Source: Streptomyces pseudovenezuelae (lineage in GTDB: Bacteria > Actinomycetota > Actinomycetes > Streptomycetales > Streptomycetaceae). Taken from it: a DNA stretch of 64,000 bases. The translations under genes were made by a program, and so were the position numbers. The stretch spans positions 750,853 to 814,852 of the forward strand of contig NZ_KQ948144.1 of assembly GCF_001513955.1 (NCBI RefSeq), in the 5' to 3' direction. Positions 50,454-58,762 of this stretch are shown here, in pieces; the first letter of the stretch is position 1; each line of letters opens with the position of its first letter. The notes beneath the pieces were generated by a model, which was not told the origin of the DNA, did no database searches, and saw nothing but the letters and a program-made list of their open reading frames with translations.

Positions 50454-51781
50454 GCTTCTCCTCCGTGGTCGGATCCGCCTTCGGGGTACGGCGGCTGGAT
50501 GGGGCCCAGCAGACGGGGCCTGGGCACGTGCGGACCCGGCGGCGGATGGGCCTCCGCGTGTTTCAGGTACTGCCGGGTGGTGTGCGCCACGACGGCGGGC
50601 AGCACGTCGGTGAACGCCTTGAGCGTGGGGACGCCGTTGACCGCGGTACGGCAGTCGGTGCGTCGGCCGCGCTCCAGCAGCAGGGGCAGGGTCCGCTCGA
50701 ACTCTTTGGTCAGGCGCTGGCCCTCGTCCCCGTGGCACTGCAGGTCGGCCCGGTTCCAGGGGACGACGACGCTCACCCACGGCTCGGCCTGGGAGTCGAA
50801 CGCCTTGAGCCGGCGCCGCTGTTCCTCGTCCGTCAGCGTCCACCGGTCCACCAGCAGGATGCGCGGGCGGCCGGTCTTGCCGCCCTCCTCGCCGGCGTCG
50901 GCCGTGAGGGGCCCTTCGGTGTCCTCGTCGTCGAAGGAGGAGACCGTCGGCCGGTAGTCCAGGGAGCGGATCAGCTCCTCCGCCAGTGCGGGCAGCGGGC
51001 GGGTCGACTCGGAGTGGTACGGGTTCCAGTCCAGCGGGTCCTCGCCGTACGGGCGCCGGTCCCGGTCCTCGGGAACACTGTCGAGGGTGGGCGCGGCCAC
51101 CGTCAGATGGATGTGCCGCGGTTCCTCGCCGCGCGGCCGGAACGCGCTCGGGGTGGTCTCGTAGTCGCGCAGCCGGCCGGGGGGCAGCGGCGACTCCTCG
51201 GCCACCTGGACGATGCGCTGGGCGAGGGTGAGGACGGTCTCCTCGTACTCGTCGCGCAGTCTGCTGAGCTTGATGAGCCCGTAGAAGCCGTTGGTCGCGT
51301 AACGGTCGCCGAAGGTCGTGCGGTCCAGGTGTATGTGGCGTATGGAGTCCGGCAGTTGGTGGAAGTCGACGCGCGTCCACAGGGCCGGGACAATGGCGGA
51401 CACCTCGCGTCCGCCGACGGCCCTGGCGTGCAGGATGCGCTCGTTGAACGCGAACAGTTCCCGGCCGCACATCTCGCTGGTGAAGTACCGCGGGGACAGC
51501 AGCGGTATGAAGACCCGGCAGCGGGCCAGGTTCTCGCTGAGCTTGCGCGGCCAGCCGACCCCGGATCCCATCTCCCGGTCTATGAAGCCGACTTCGGAGC
51601 CGGCGGGCAGGTCGGTGAGCGCCATGATGTGGTTGCACAGGTCCCGGTAGAGCTGGTGCACCCAGTGGTCGGGGTCGCCGCCGCCCGATCCCCACGGCGG
51701 GGTGTGGGCGTAGCTGAGGAAGAAATAGGGCTGCCCCTCGGCCGAGGCCTGCCCCCACTCCCCGTCAGGTGTGTCCAACAC
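50450..51781 (-). CDS. fxsC: FxsC: TIR-like domain protein
   Basis: A 443-residue protein whose N-terminal half is a TIR-like fold: PYFFLSYAHTP, VGFIDREMGSGVGWPRKLSE, CRVFIPLLSPRYFTSEMCGRE. The C-terminal half (about 225-440) has VAAPTLDS, ILLVDRW and SVVVPWNR and looks like a second Rossmann-type region. It matches the FxsC family found next to FxsB. GTG at 51781 is the first possible start; TTG at 51778 has slightly better spacing from AGGGGGG. It is coupled to fxsT and lies 86 bp after the AAC(3)-like gene. Confidence 0.85.
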   Translation of the reverse strand: MLDTPDGEWGQASAEGQPYFFLSYAHTPPWGSGGGDPDHWVHQLYRDLCNHIMALTDLPAGSEVGFIDREMGSGVGWPRKLSENLARCRVFIPLLSPRYFTSEMCGRELFAFNERILHARAVGGREVSAIVPALWTRVDFHQLPDSIRHIHLDRTTFGDRYATNGFYGLIKLSRLRDEYEETVLTLAQRIVQVAEESPLPPGRLRDYETTPSAFRPRGEEPRHIHLTVAAPTLDSVPEDRDRRPYGEDPLDWNPYHSESTRPLPALAEELIRSLDYRPTVSSFDDEDTEGPLTADAGEEGGKTGRPRILLVDRWTLTDEEQRRRLKAFDSQAEPWVSVVVPWNRADLQCHGDEGQRLTKEFERTLPLLLERGRRTDCRTAVNGVPTLKAFTDVLPAVVAHTTRQYLKHAEAHPPPGPHVPRPRLLGPIQPPYPEGGSDHGGEA

Positions 51782-51867
51782 GCCCCCCTGCGCGTCGGTG
51801 ACCCCGTAGCCGGAGCCACCTGGAACCGGAAGAACAATGTGCCCGACCGTGAGGCCTTACGGATCGC

Positions 51868-52719
51868 TTATTTCACGTCATTCCGGAGACGAGATCTGGA
51901 CAGTTGATCGCGTACGTCGTCGACGGCGGCCCGCATCCCGAACAGTGTGACGGGTCTTCCGGCCCACTCCCGTCGCAGGAGGAGTGCATCCGGAAGCCGT
52001 GCGCCGGCCTCCGCGAAGTCACCGTCGTACAGGGTCAGATCCTCGTAGGTGACCCAGTTGCCCCGGTGGCCCACCACGCAGCGGTACAGCCTCGGGGGTG
52101 GTGGCGGGGTCATGCGGTACTCGGCGAGGTGGAAGGCGCTGCACACCTCGAATCCCATGCGCAACAGCAGGACCTGGGCGTCCGCGGCGTACAGCCGGGC
52201 GAGCGGTGAGCGCTCGCCGAGGTGACAGTGCGGGTCGTGTCCGGCGAGCAGTTCGCCCGCCCGCGGGCCGATCGCGGCCAGCGAGGTCTGCGGGTGGGCA
52301 CTGCGCACGGCTCCCGGCGTGGTCCGCACACACTCGGCCAGCGCCCCCATCGACGGGCAGGGGGTGGAGTCCGGTGCGAAGGGCGGCATCGACGCGCGGA
52401 ACTGCTCGGCCTCCTGCGCGCTGAGGTGCGCGACCAGGGCCTGGTGGGCGCGGGAGCTGTCCGAGTTCTCAGGGGTGAAGGCGGGCACGACGAGCGTGCC
52501 ATGGGGGCCGAGCGTTTCGAGCAGCGCGTCACGGACCCGGGTGGGGGATAGGCCGGTGCCGCTCAGGGAGGCGTGCACCATGAGGGGGCGCTCCGACCGG
52601 ATGGGCAACTCGGCCAGCAGGCCCACCAGTTGGTGCTCCTGTGCGCCTGGGTCGGCGGCCCTGCGGGTGTCACGCCGGGCGGCGCCCGGAGCTTCCGCCG
52701 CGAAGGCCGTGCCCGTCAC
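51868..52719 (-). CDS. AAC(3)-family N-acetyltransferase-like protein
   Basis: A 283-residue protein of the aminoglycoside 3-N-acetyltransferase fold: MVHASLSGTG, GTLVVPAFTPENS, GALAECVRTTPGAVRSAHPQ, GERSPLARLYAADAQVLLL and AFHLAEYR, in family order with the conserved histidines. In an FxSxx-COOH locus its substrate is more likely the peptide or a related metabolite than an aminoglycoside, though resistance activity is not excluded. The GTG start overlaps the fxsB stop (GTGA). Confidence 0.82.
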   Translation of the reverse strand: MTGTAFAAEAPGAARRDTRRAADPGAQEHQLVGLLAELPIRSERPLMVHASLSGTGLSPTRVRDALLETLGPHGTLVVPAFTPENSDSSRAHQALVAHLSAQEAEQFRASMPPFAPDSTPCPSMGALAECVRTTPGAVRSAHPQTSLAAIGPRAGELLAGHDPHCHLGERSPLARLYAADAQVLLLRMGFEVCSAFHLAEYRMTPPPPPRLYRCVVGHRGNWVTYEDLTLYDGDFAEAGARLPDALLLRREWAGRPVTLFGMRAAVDDVRDQLSRSRLRNDVK

Positions 52720-54905
52720 GGCCGTCCCGCGATCGCATCCCACTCCGCCCGCAGTTCGGCCGCCAGCACCTCGCCGCTCTCGGTGAGGTCGCGGTCGGGC
52801 AGTTCGGCCAGAGCGGCCAGGGTGCGGCCGGCCCGGGCCAGCGCCCTCACGCCCTCGGGGGTCCCGCGGCCCCAGTACGCCACGTCGCCGAGCGCGTCGA
52901 CGACCTCGGTGAGCAGCCGGCCGGCCTGGTTGCCGAGCACATGCAGATCGGTTGTCGCGCGCAGGGCGGCCAGCCGGGCCCGGCGTCCCAGCCGGGGCAA
53001 CTCGCGTACGAACAGGTCCGGTTCGAAGTCGACGGCCACCCCGAGTCCGCCCAGGCCGTCGGTGGCGAGCCGGACTCCGGCCCCGGCGACGAGCGGGGTG
53101 ACGGCGTCCACCCGCAGGGCGTTCCGGTCGTCCTCCGCCGCGGGCCCCCGCTCCGCCCGCAGCTCGTACGCGGCACGCAGCCGCTCGCGGAACGCGGCGA
53201 GTTCGTCCGGGGTCAGCGGGTCGGTGACGGGAGCGGGGTAGACGGCACGGCGGGGATCCGCGTCGTCGATGAGCAGCGGCTCGGCGGCCGCCACCTTCAG
53301 CACCGACAACGGGCGCCAGAAATCGGTGAGTTGATCGCGGACGGCAAGGCGGGTCCCGTCGGCGGTGTGCACGTCGAGTCCCCGCGCGCTCACGACGGCC
53401 TCCACCCGTCCCGGCGCCGGCAGGGTCAGGGTGCCCAGGGTCGGCAGGTGCATCTCCCGGTCCCACTGCTCCCAGGCGAGCCGGAGCGGGGCATGCGCGT
53501 GCACGGCCGCCGCCACGGCGACGCGGGCGAAGCGGGCCGCGGTGATGCGGGCAGCCTCGGCGCTCCGCAGAGCGGCGCGCAGGTAGGGGTGGGACAGCAC
53601 CCGGTTGAGATGCTCCGCGGTGCTCCGGTCCGCGTCCAGCCGGAGGAGGGCGGGCCAGGTCTCGTCCCAGTCGGGGTGCCCGGCCAGCCGCTGGTTGGCG
53701 TAGGCGAGGAGGGTCCGATCCAGCTCCTGCCGGGCGAACCGCAGGGCCTCGGGGTCGAGGACGGCGGGCGAGAGGGAGCGGTCGGTGATCCGCTCGGCGA
53801 TCCCGTCGACGAGGGCACGCAGGTCCTCGCAGAACACCGAGGGGTTATCGAACTCCCGTTCGCTGCTGTACCGGTGGGCGTAGAGACCGCCGCCGCAGGA
53901 CTGGACGACCGGGCATTCCTGGCAGGTTCTGGAAAGCCCCAGCAGGCCCCGTTGCCGGGCCTGCACTCCGGGATGCCGGGCCACTTGCTCGAAGGTGTGT
54001 TCATCGACGTGGTAGCCCGTGGCGGGCGCCCCGTCGTAGGCCGTCTTGAGCGAGTCCACCTGCTCGAAGGAACCGTCCGTCTCCACGACGGCCAGGTCGG
54101 AGGGCGCCAGTCCCATGGCCTCGGTCAGGCTGGGTCCGCCCCGCAGGGTGCTGAGCACCGAGTCGAAGGTCCGCACCCGCACGGTGCGGCCCTGCTCCGT
54201 CCAGCGGTCGAACACGGCCAGCAACCACTCGGCGTACGCGGTCGCCGAACCGGAGGAACCTCGCGGCGGCGGGGTGTCCCAGGTGGAGTGGGGCAGCAGG
54301 TAGTCGATCCGGGGCGGCGAGAGCGCGGTCAGCGCGTCGTGCACGGCGATGGGGTCGTTCGCCACGTCCACCGTGCAGAGCAGCCCGCCGAAGAGGTGGC
54401 GGTACTCCTCGGTGCGCAGCAGGTCGATCGCGCGCAGCACCCGGTGGTAGCTGCTCCGGTATCTGCGGTCGAGCCGGTGCCGGTCATTTGCGGCTTGATC
54501 GCCGTCCAGTGAGACGCTCACGGCGACGTCGTACTCCCGGAAGACGTCCAGGTGGCGGCGGCTCAGCTGTACAGCGTTGGTGTGGATCTTGAGCTTGAGC
54601 CTGCTGACGCCGGCGAAGGCCTGGCTGAACTCGTCGCAGATGGCGCGCAGTCGGGCGGGGCCGGCCAGCAGGGGCTCACCGCCGTGCAGGATCACGGTGA
54701 CGTCGGCCAGGTCGTGCTCGCGTGCGTACGTGGCGAACCGCGCCGCGGTCCGACTGACCGTGTCCTGCCCGATCACGACCGGGCGGGTCTTCCAGCTCTT
54801 GTCCGCGTGCTCGTACACATAGCAGTGGTCGCACGCCAGATCACATCGACTGTGAATCTTCAGGACGAGTTGCTGGAGTGGGTGTTCCCCCAGAGAGACG
54901 GTCAC
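52716..54905 (-). CDS. fxsB: FxsB: radical SAM/SPASM cyclophane-forming maturase with degenerate HExxH-type extension
   Basis: A 729-residue protein. The radical SAM cluster motif Cys21, Cys25, Cys28 (CDLACDHC) starts a barrel with VTVILHGGEPLLAG and VSVSLDGDQAANDRHR. A SPASM region with CQECPVVQSCGGG and FCEDL ends near residue 370. FxsB-type enzymes join the Phe ring to the residue two positions on in FxS-type precursors. Residues about 420-729 look like the peptide beta-hydroxylase extension found in some FxsB proteins, but where HExxH should stand the sequence reads RLGRRARLAAL (about 638-648), so metal binding is lost. GTG at 54905 has no good RBS. It follows fxsA after a hairpin. Confidence 0.88.
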   Translation of the reverse strand: MTVSLGEHPLQQLVLKIHSRCDLACDHCYVYEHADKSWKTRPVVIGQDTVSRTAARFATYAREHDLADVTVILHGGEPLLAGPARLRAICDEFSQAFAGVSRLKLKIHTNAVQLSRRHLDVFREYDVAVSVSLDGDQAANDRHRLDRRYRSSYHRVLRAIDLLRTEEYRHLFGGLLCTVDVANDPIAVHDALTALSPPRIDYLLPHSTWDTPPPRGSSGSATAYAEWLLAVFDRWTEQGRTVRVRTFDSVLSTLRGGPSLTEAMGLAPSDLAVVETDGSFEQVDSLKTAYDGAPATGYHVDEHTFEQVARHPGVQARQRGLLGLSRTCQECPVVQSCGGGLYAHRYSSEREFDNPSVFCEDLRALVDGIAERITDRSLSPAVLDPEALRFARQELDRTLLAYANQRLAGHPDWDETWPALLRLDADRSTAEHLNRVLSHPYLRAALRSAEAARITAARFARVAVAAAVHAHAPLRLAWEQWDREMHLPTLGTLTLPAPGRVEAVVSARGLDVHTADGTRLAVRDQLTDFWRPLSVLKVAAAEPLLIDDADPRRAVYPAPVTDPLTPDELAAFRERLRAAYELRAERGPAAEDDRNALRVDAVTPLVAGAGVRLATDGLGGLGVAVDFEPDLFVRELPRLGRRARLAALRATTDLHVLGNQAGRLLTEVVDALGDVAYWGRGTPEGVRALARAGRTLAALAELPDRDLTESGEVLAAELRAEWDAIAGRP

Positions 54906-55007
54906 TTAGCACACGCTAGCGCGCGCCGTCACTACCGCACGCCCCGAATCGGCCAATTGGGTTACCGCACAGGTGTGTTGTGGCATCAGATCGAACGCCC
55001 AGCGGAT

Positions 55008-55044
55008 CGACCGCGCGCCCCATCGTGGACGGTGTGCGCGGTCG
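55008..55044 (-). terminator. Hairpin between fxsA and fxsB, possible attenuator
   Basis: CGACCGCGC and GCGCGGTCG pair perfectly (9 bp) around a 19-base loop, about 20 bases after the fxsA stop. A second small stem (CGGAC-A-GTCCG) precedes it. There is no U-run. Such a structure after a precursor-peptide gene usually lets more peptide mRNA accumulate than maturase mRNA. Confidence 0.5.
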
Positions 55045-55061
55045 CGGCCGGACTGTCCGCC

Positions 55062-55214
55062 CTACAGAGAGGAGTTGAACCCTGCCTGGTCTCCCGTGAC
55101 CCGGTCGGCGGCCTTGGTCGTGGCAGGGGAACCGATCGCACCGAGCGGGGTGTGCTGTCCGTGCGGGGCGGAGCCGGCGGCCGTCGTGTGTTCCGTGACC
55201 GTCTGAGCCTTCAT
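55062..55214 (-). CDS. fxsA: FxsA: FxSxx-COOH precursor peptide
   Basis: A 50-residue peptide that starts MKAQTVTEH, contains PLGAIGSPATTKAADRVTG and ends FNSSL at the C-terminus, exactly the Phe-x-Ser-x-x-COOH signature that defines the family. Residues Phe46 and Ser48 are the expected sites of the cyclophane cross-link made by FxsB. GGAG lies 11 bases before the ATG at 55214, a little far but acceptable. Gene order fxsA-fxsB-AAC(3)-fxsC-fxsT on one strand supports it. No leader cleavage site can be read, and no exporter or protease is in the locus. Confidence 0.87.
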   Translation of the reverse strand: MKAQTVTEHTTAAGSAPHGQHTPLGAIGSPATTKAADRVTGDQAGFNSSL

Positions 55215-55418
55215 CTGTCTGATGTCTCCTTCCGTGGGGACCGGCGTGTCCCCGGCCCAAGGAGGCCAGAGGCCCGGTGTCGGAAAACGAACCATGAGAC
55301 AGAGACAACCCGGTTTTAGGCGGACGATACCGCAGCCGAAGGGTTCCTGAGCATGGCTGGGGGGCTCGTGCGCGCCCATACTCGAATGTCCGGGGGAGCT
55401 TGCTGTCGGGGGTGGACC

Positions 55419-56333
55419 ATGAGGGTCGGTATTCCGGGGCCGGGGGTCACGTGGAAGGACGACGACCTCCCCCCACTCTTCCGCGTTAACGATCAACTCG
55501 CGATCGCCCATCAGAGTGAATCGTTCCGTGCCGTCCGCGCCCAGTTGGTCGTCCTGCTGGCGGCCACGACCGCGGCCATGCTGGCGGAACGCCTGGACAG
55601 CCATGTCCCGGCACTCCTGGCCGCGCTGCTGTACGCCCTGACCATCGCCATCGGTCTGCACACCACGCGCCGGCGTGCCCGCGCGCGCTGGCAGGCCCAT
55701 CGGGCCGTCGCCGAGATGCTGAAGTCCCTGGCGTGGCAGTACATGGTGCACGGGGGTGTCTTTCACTCCCAAGTGGCCAACGCGGACGCGCTGTTCGCGG
55801 AGCGGGTCGAGGAACGGCTCAGGGAGATGCGCAAGGTGGGCTGGGAGGACTCCAGGAACGACGCCCACGCCCGCGGCGAGGGGCAGATCACGCCGGTGAT
55901 GCGGCAGGTGCGGGCGAAGGCCTTCTCGGTGCGGCGGGACGTCTACCTGCGGGAGCGATTACTGGAGCAGCACGCCTGGTACCGACGGCGTGCCGCGCAG
56001 GCCCACCGCGCCTCCGTGCAGTGGTCGTCCGTGACCGCCGTACTGACCCTGCTGGCCCTGCTCGCCGCCGTGCTCAGGGCGGCCGGGCTGCTCGGCGGCT
56101 GGGACCTGACCGGCGTGCTCAGCGCGGCCGCCGCGGCCGGCGTGGCCTGGCAGGAGGTGCGCAGGCACCGGCCGCTGACCTACGCGCACTCGCTGGTCGA
56201 GCAGGATCTGGAGACCCTGAGGGTCGAGATGAGCACGACCGTGACCGAGGACCGGTGGGCCCTCGCGGTGGCGGAGGCGGAACGGCTGGTGTCGCCGCAG
56301 CACTCGGACTGGCTGGGACGATTCGGCAATTGA
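55419..56333 (+). CDS. SLATT/DUF4231-type membrane protein
   Basis: A 304-residue protein with two hydrophobic hairpins, residues about 43-80 and 205-245, separated by a helical cytosolic region (AVAEMLKSLAWQYMVHGGVF, VRRDVYLRERLLEQHAWY). This arrangement and the WY-rich middle are those of DUF4231 proteins in the SLATT group, proposed as pore-forming effectors in nucleotide-signal-dependent conflict systems. ATG at 55419 follows GGGGGTGG. Codon 181 is TTA. It is divergent from fxsA and ends 21 bp from the stop of the SLOG-like gene on the other strand. Confidence 0.72.
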   Translation: MRVGIPGPGVTWKDDDLPPLFRVNDQLAIAHQSESFRAVRAQLVVLLAATTAAMLAERLDSHVPALLAALLYALTIAIGLHTTRRRARARWQAHRAVAEMLKSLAWQYMVHGGVFHSQVANADALFAERVEERLREMRKVGWEDSRNDAHARGEGQITPVMRQVRAKAFSVRRDVYLRERLLEQHAWYRRRAAQAHRASVQWSSVTAVLTLLALLAAVLRAAGLLGGWDLTGVLSAAAAAGVAWQEVRRHRPLTYAHSLVEQDLETLRVEMSTTVTEDRWALAVAEAERLVSPQHSDWLGRFGN

Positions 56334-56354
56334 CGGTCCATCAGAGATCGCGGG

Positions 56355-56903
56355 TCATGGCTGACGGCGTACGTCCGGCTCCCACAGCACGGTCACCGGA
56401 ACCCCGGTCCTGCGCGCGTAGGCCACCACGTCGCCGGTGCCCCCGAGGCCCCGCGCGGGGCGGCCGTCCCACACCGCGATCAGGCGGTCGCAGTGGTCGA
56501 CGATCCAGCGGCCCGCCGCGAAGTACGCCTCCTCGTGCGTCGGCTCGGGCGGCAGCTGGACGCGGTGCGCGCAGGCACGCAGGATCCTGCGGTACCCCGC
56601 GCGTGCCGCGTCGTCGTCGAGGTGGGCCTCGTAGTCCATGCCCGGGATCACCGCCGTCACCGGGACACCGCTGTTCAGGGCGATGTCCGCGAACAGCTGG
56701 TCGGCACCGGCCGCGAGACAGGTGAGGGCCTCCAGGGCGCCGCCGCCGAGGTGTCCGCGCATCCCGGCCCGCACGACCGGCAGCACCTGGCCCGGGATGG
56801 AACGGTGCCCCGTCACCCCGATCCGGGTGACGGTGGTGAGAGCCGGTCTGGTCACGGTGGGAGAGGTGCCGGCCTGTCGGGTCGTCGCGGTTCCGCTCGT
56901 CAC
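56355..56903 (-). CDS. SLOG-superfamily (LOG/DprA-like Rossmann) protein
   Basis: A 182-residue protein with RIGVTGHRSIPG near the N-terminus, EALTCLAAGADQLFADIAL, VTAVIPGMDYEAHL and RWIVDHCDRLIAVWDGRPA-GGTGD. These are the nucleotide-binding elements of SLOG-type Rossmann domains, proposed to sense or make nucleotide signals. GTG at 56903 is preferred since GGAGG lies seven bases upstream; the frame also opens at 56918. SLOG and SLATT domains are repeatedly found together as sensor and membrane effector, and here they are neighbours, but convergently arranged. Confidence 0.7.
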   Translation of the reverse strand: MTSGTATTRQAGTSPTVTRPALTTVTRIGVTGHRSIPGQVLPVVRAGMRGHLGGGALEALTCLAAGADQLFADIALNSGVPVTAVIPGMDYEAHLDDDAARAGYRRILRACAHRVQLPPEPTHEEAYFAAGRWIVDHCDRLIAVWDGRPARGLGGTGDVVAYARRTGVPVTVLWEPDVRRQP

Positions 56904-57006
56904 GAGAGAGCCTCCCACAGCCGTCGGTGACTACAACCGTAACGCCGTCGGCGGGGAGCACACAGGGGCGCACCCGCTCACGCCCCGCTCGTCGGGCGAG
57001 GTCCGC

Positions 57007-57982
57007 TCAGCCCAGCCGCACTCGACTGCCGCTCCGCGCAGACGACTTGGCCGTGTCCAGCAGCCGGTGCACCCGGACGGCGGTCGTGAAGTCCGGGCCG
57101 AAGTCGTCGCCCGTGCGGATCGCGCGGGCCGGGTCCGTGTACACCTGGGCGGCATGGCTGACAGGGGAGGGGGTGCCCAGCAGTGGGCGGTGTGCGGCGG
57201 GGACGGTGAGCTGCCGGGCGGGGGAGCCGTCGGCCGGCGCATGGGTCAGGGTCGGGCGGGTGCCACCAGGGAGTCGTCCGGCGAGACCAGGACCAGCCAG
57301 CCCGCCCGTGCACCTCGATCCGCGGCGCCCGACTCCAACAGGCCGCCCCGCGCGATCTGGTCCGGCGAGGTCACCTCGGTCGGCTCGCTGGTCTCCTCCA
57401 TGGTGATCCCGGTCGATCCGGGTCGCCAGGGCCGCCGAGATCTCGGTGAAGTCCCCCACGGCGTACTGGGACATGTCCAGCGAGTGCCCGCCCACCACGG
57501 CGAGGTGGTTGACGCCCTTGGCCGTGTCGAACAGGGCCGCGTGCCGCGTCGACCACACCTCGGGCGTGGCGAGGCGTGGCGAGCGAGTACAGCGGGGACG
57601 CCGACAGCACATCGATCAGTGCCTGCGCCGGCACCTCCCGCAGCAGCCGTCGTTCGCGGTGGTGCCGGCTCTGCAGCCCCACCGCGTGCCGTACGACCGC
57701 CGCCCGCGTGGCCGACTGACCTGGTCACCCTCGTGGTCCAGCTCCTCCCCTCCCGGGACGGACCGGTGGGACGTCCGGGGCCGGCGGCAGGGTGCGGGCG
57801 TCGGTGTACGACTTCTGCGCGCCCCACGCCGCGGCCGCCGCCCGCGCCGACGCGGAGGTCGTGCCGGTGACCGCCGTGACCTGAAAGTCGTTTAGCGCCC
57901 GCGGTGCCGGGAGATGGATGTTGCGACCCCATCCCCGCTCGGCATGCGCGCCCACGACCCCCACCCGGATCCTGTCCGCCAT
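57007..57982 (-). pseudogene. Gfo/Idh/MocA oxidoreductase with multiple frameshifts
   Basis: The start is good (RIRVGVVGAHAERGWGRNIH, NAD-binding), but the coding sequence breaks into at least four frames. The first part ends near 57770, a middle part holds GLQSRHHRERRLLREV and LYSLATP, the next reads GVNHLAVVGGHSLDMSQYAV, and the last part ends VRVHRLLDTAKSSARSGSRV at 57007. All pieces are in family order, so this is one decayed gene of about 330 codons and not several small genes. It is divergent from the ScbR-like regulator gene. Confidence 0.75.
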
Positions 57983-58025
57983 CTGAACTCACCCCGATGG
58001 CCGCGGAGTTTGCCCGGCCCGTCGG

Positions 58026-58048
58026 GAAAGTGCCAGTCGGTAGGTTTC
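58026..58048. promoter_or_regulatory. Candidate autoregulatory element (ARE) for the ScbR-like regulator
   Basis: The half-site CGGTAGGTTTC (58038-58048) closely resembles the CGGT-x-x-GTTT half of gamma-butyrolactone receptor AREs, and GAAAGTGCC opposite gives a weak dyad with outer GAAA/TTTC. It lies 65-90 bp upstream of the regulator start, where AREs of autoregulated receptors are usually found. Confidence 0.45.
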
Positions 58049-58050
58049 TT

Positions 58051-58079
58051 TGTGGATCGGGAAGGCACACTGATCCACA
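58051..58079. promoter_or_regulatory. Inverted repeat upstream of the ScbR-like gene
   Basis: TGTGGATC and GATCCACA form a perfect 8-bp inverted repeat around a 13-base spacer, between the ARE-like site and the start codon. It could be an operator or an mRNA leader hairpin. Confidence 0.45.
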
Positions 58080-58112
58080 CAGCTCGTCGTGACACAGGCA
58101 GGGGTGGGTCGC

Positions 58113-58742
58113 ATGGTCCAGCAGGAACACGCGGAGGTCACCCGGTCGGCCATCCTCGACGGGGCGGCCCGCGTCTTCGACGCCGAGGGCTACCACGGGA
58201 CGTCGCTCGGGGACATCGTCAAGGAGGCCGGGGTGACCAAGGGCGCGCTGTACTTCCACTTCGGCTCGAAGGAGGAGCTCGCCCAGGCCCTCGTCGACGA
58301 GCAGTTCTCCGCCCTGGAGTCGGTCACGGAGACGGGCAGACCCGGGGTGCAGACCGTCATCGACATCGTGCACTCGATGGCCCGGCGGCTGGTGGCGGAC
58401 GTCCGGGTGCGGGCCGGCATCCGCCTGGTCATCGACCAGAGCTCCAAGTCGGGCATCGTCAGTGAGCCGTACACCCGGTGGATCGAGCTCTTCCGGGAGT
58501 GCCTCGTCCAGGCCCAGCGGCGCGGGGACGTCAAGGCGGACCTTGACCCCAAACGGGTGGCCCGGCTGGTCGTCGGCTCCTGGACCGGACTGCAGCTCAG
58601 CTCCCAGGTCCTCAGCGGGCGGGCCGATCTGACCGAGGAGACCACCCTCATGTGGGAGATGCTGCTGCCGAGCATCGTGCCGCCGCGCCGGCTGGAACGC
58701 TTCCACCCCGAGGGCACGGCCCGGGTGCCCGAGATGGTCTGA
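58113..58742 (+). CDS. ScbR/ArpA-like gamma-butyrolactone-receptor-family TetR regulator
   Basis: A 209-residue TetR-family protein. The DNA-binding part (SAILDGAARVFDAEGYHGTS, IVKEAGVTKGALYFHFGSKE) and the ligand domain (VRAGIRLVIDQSS, CLVQAQRRGDVKADLD, VGSWTGLQLSSQVLSGR) are close to ArpA/ScbR/AvaR. It may be a true gamma-butyrolactone receptor or a pseudo-receptor that binds antibiotics; sequence alone does not decide. There is no ScbA-type synthase gene beside it. ATG at 58113 is preferred; the frame opens at 58089. Confidence 0.85.
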   Translation: MVQQEHAEVTRSAILDGAARVFDAEGYHGTSLGDIVKEAGVTKGALYFHFGSKEELAQALVDEQFSALESVTETGRPGVQTVIDIVHSMARRLVADVRVRAGIRLVIDQSSKSGIVSEPYTRWIELFRECLVQAQRRGDVKADLDPKRVARLVVGSWTGLQLSSQVLSGRADLTEETTLMWEMLLPSIVPPRRLERFHPEGTARVPEMV

Positions 58743-58762
58743 GCGGGCCCCGGGGGCGCCCC

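Noticed and set aside
51868..52719. A classical aminoglycoside-resistance gene
   Set aside because: The fold is AAC(3)-like, but four-base overlap with fxsB places it in the RiPP locus; resistance is possible but not the default reading.
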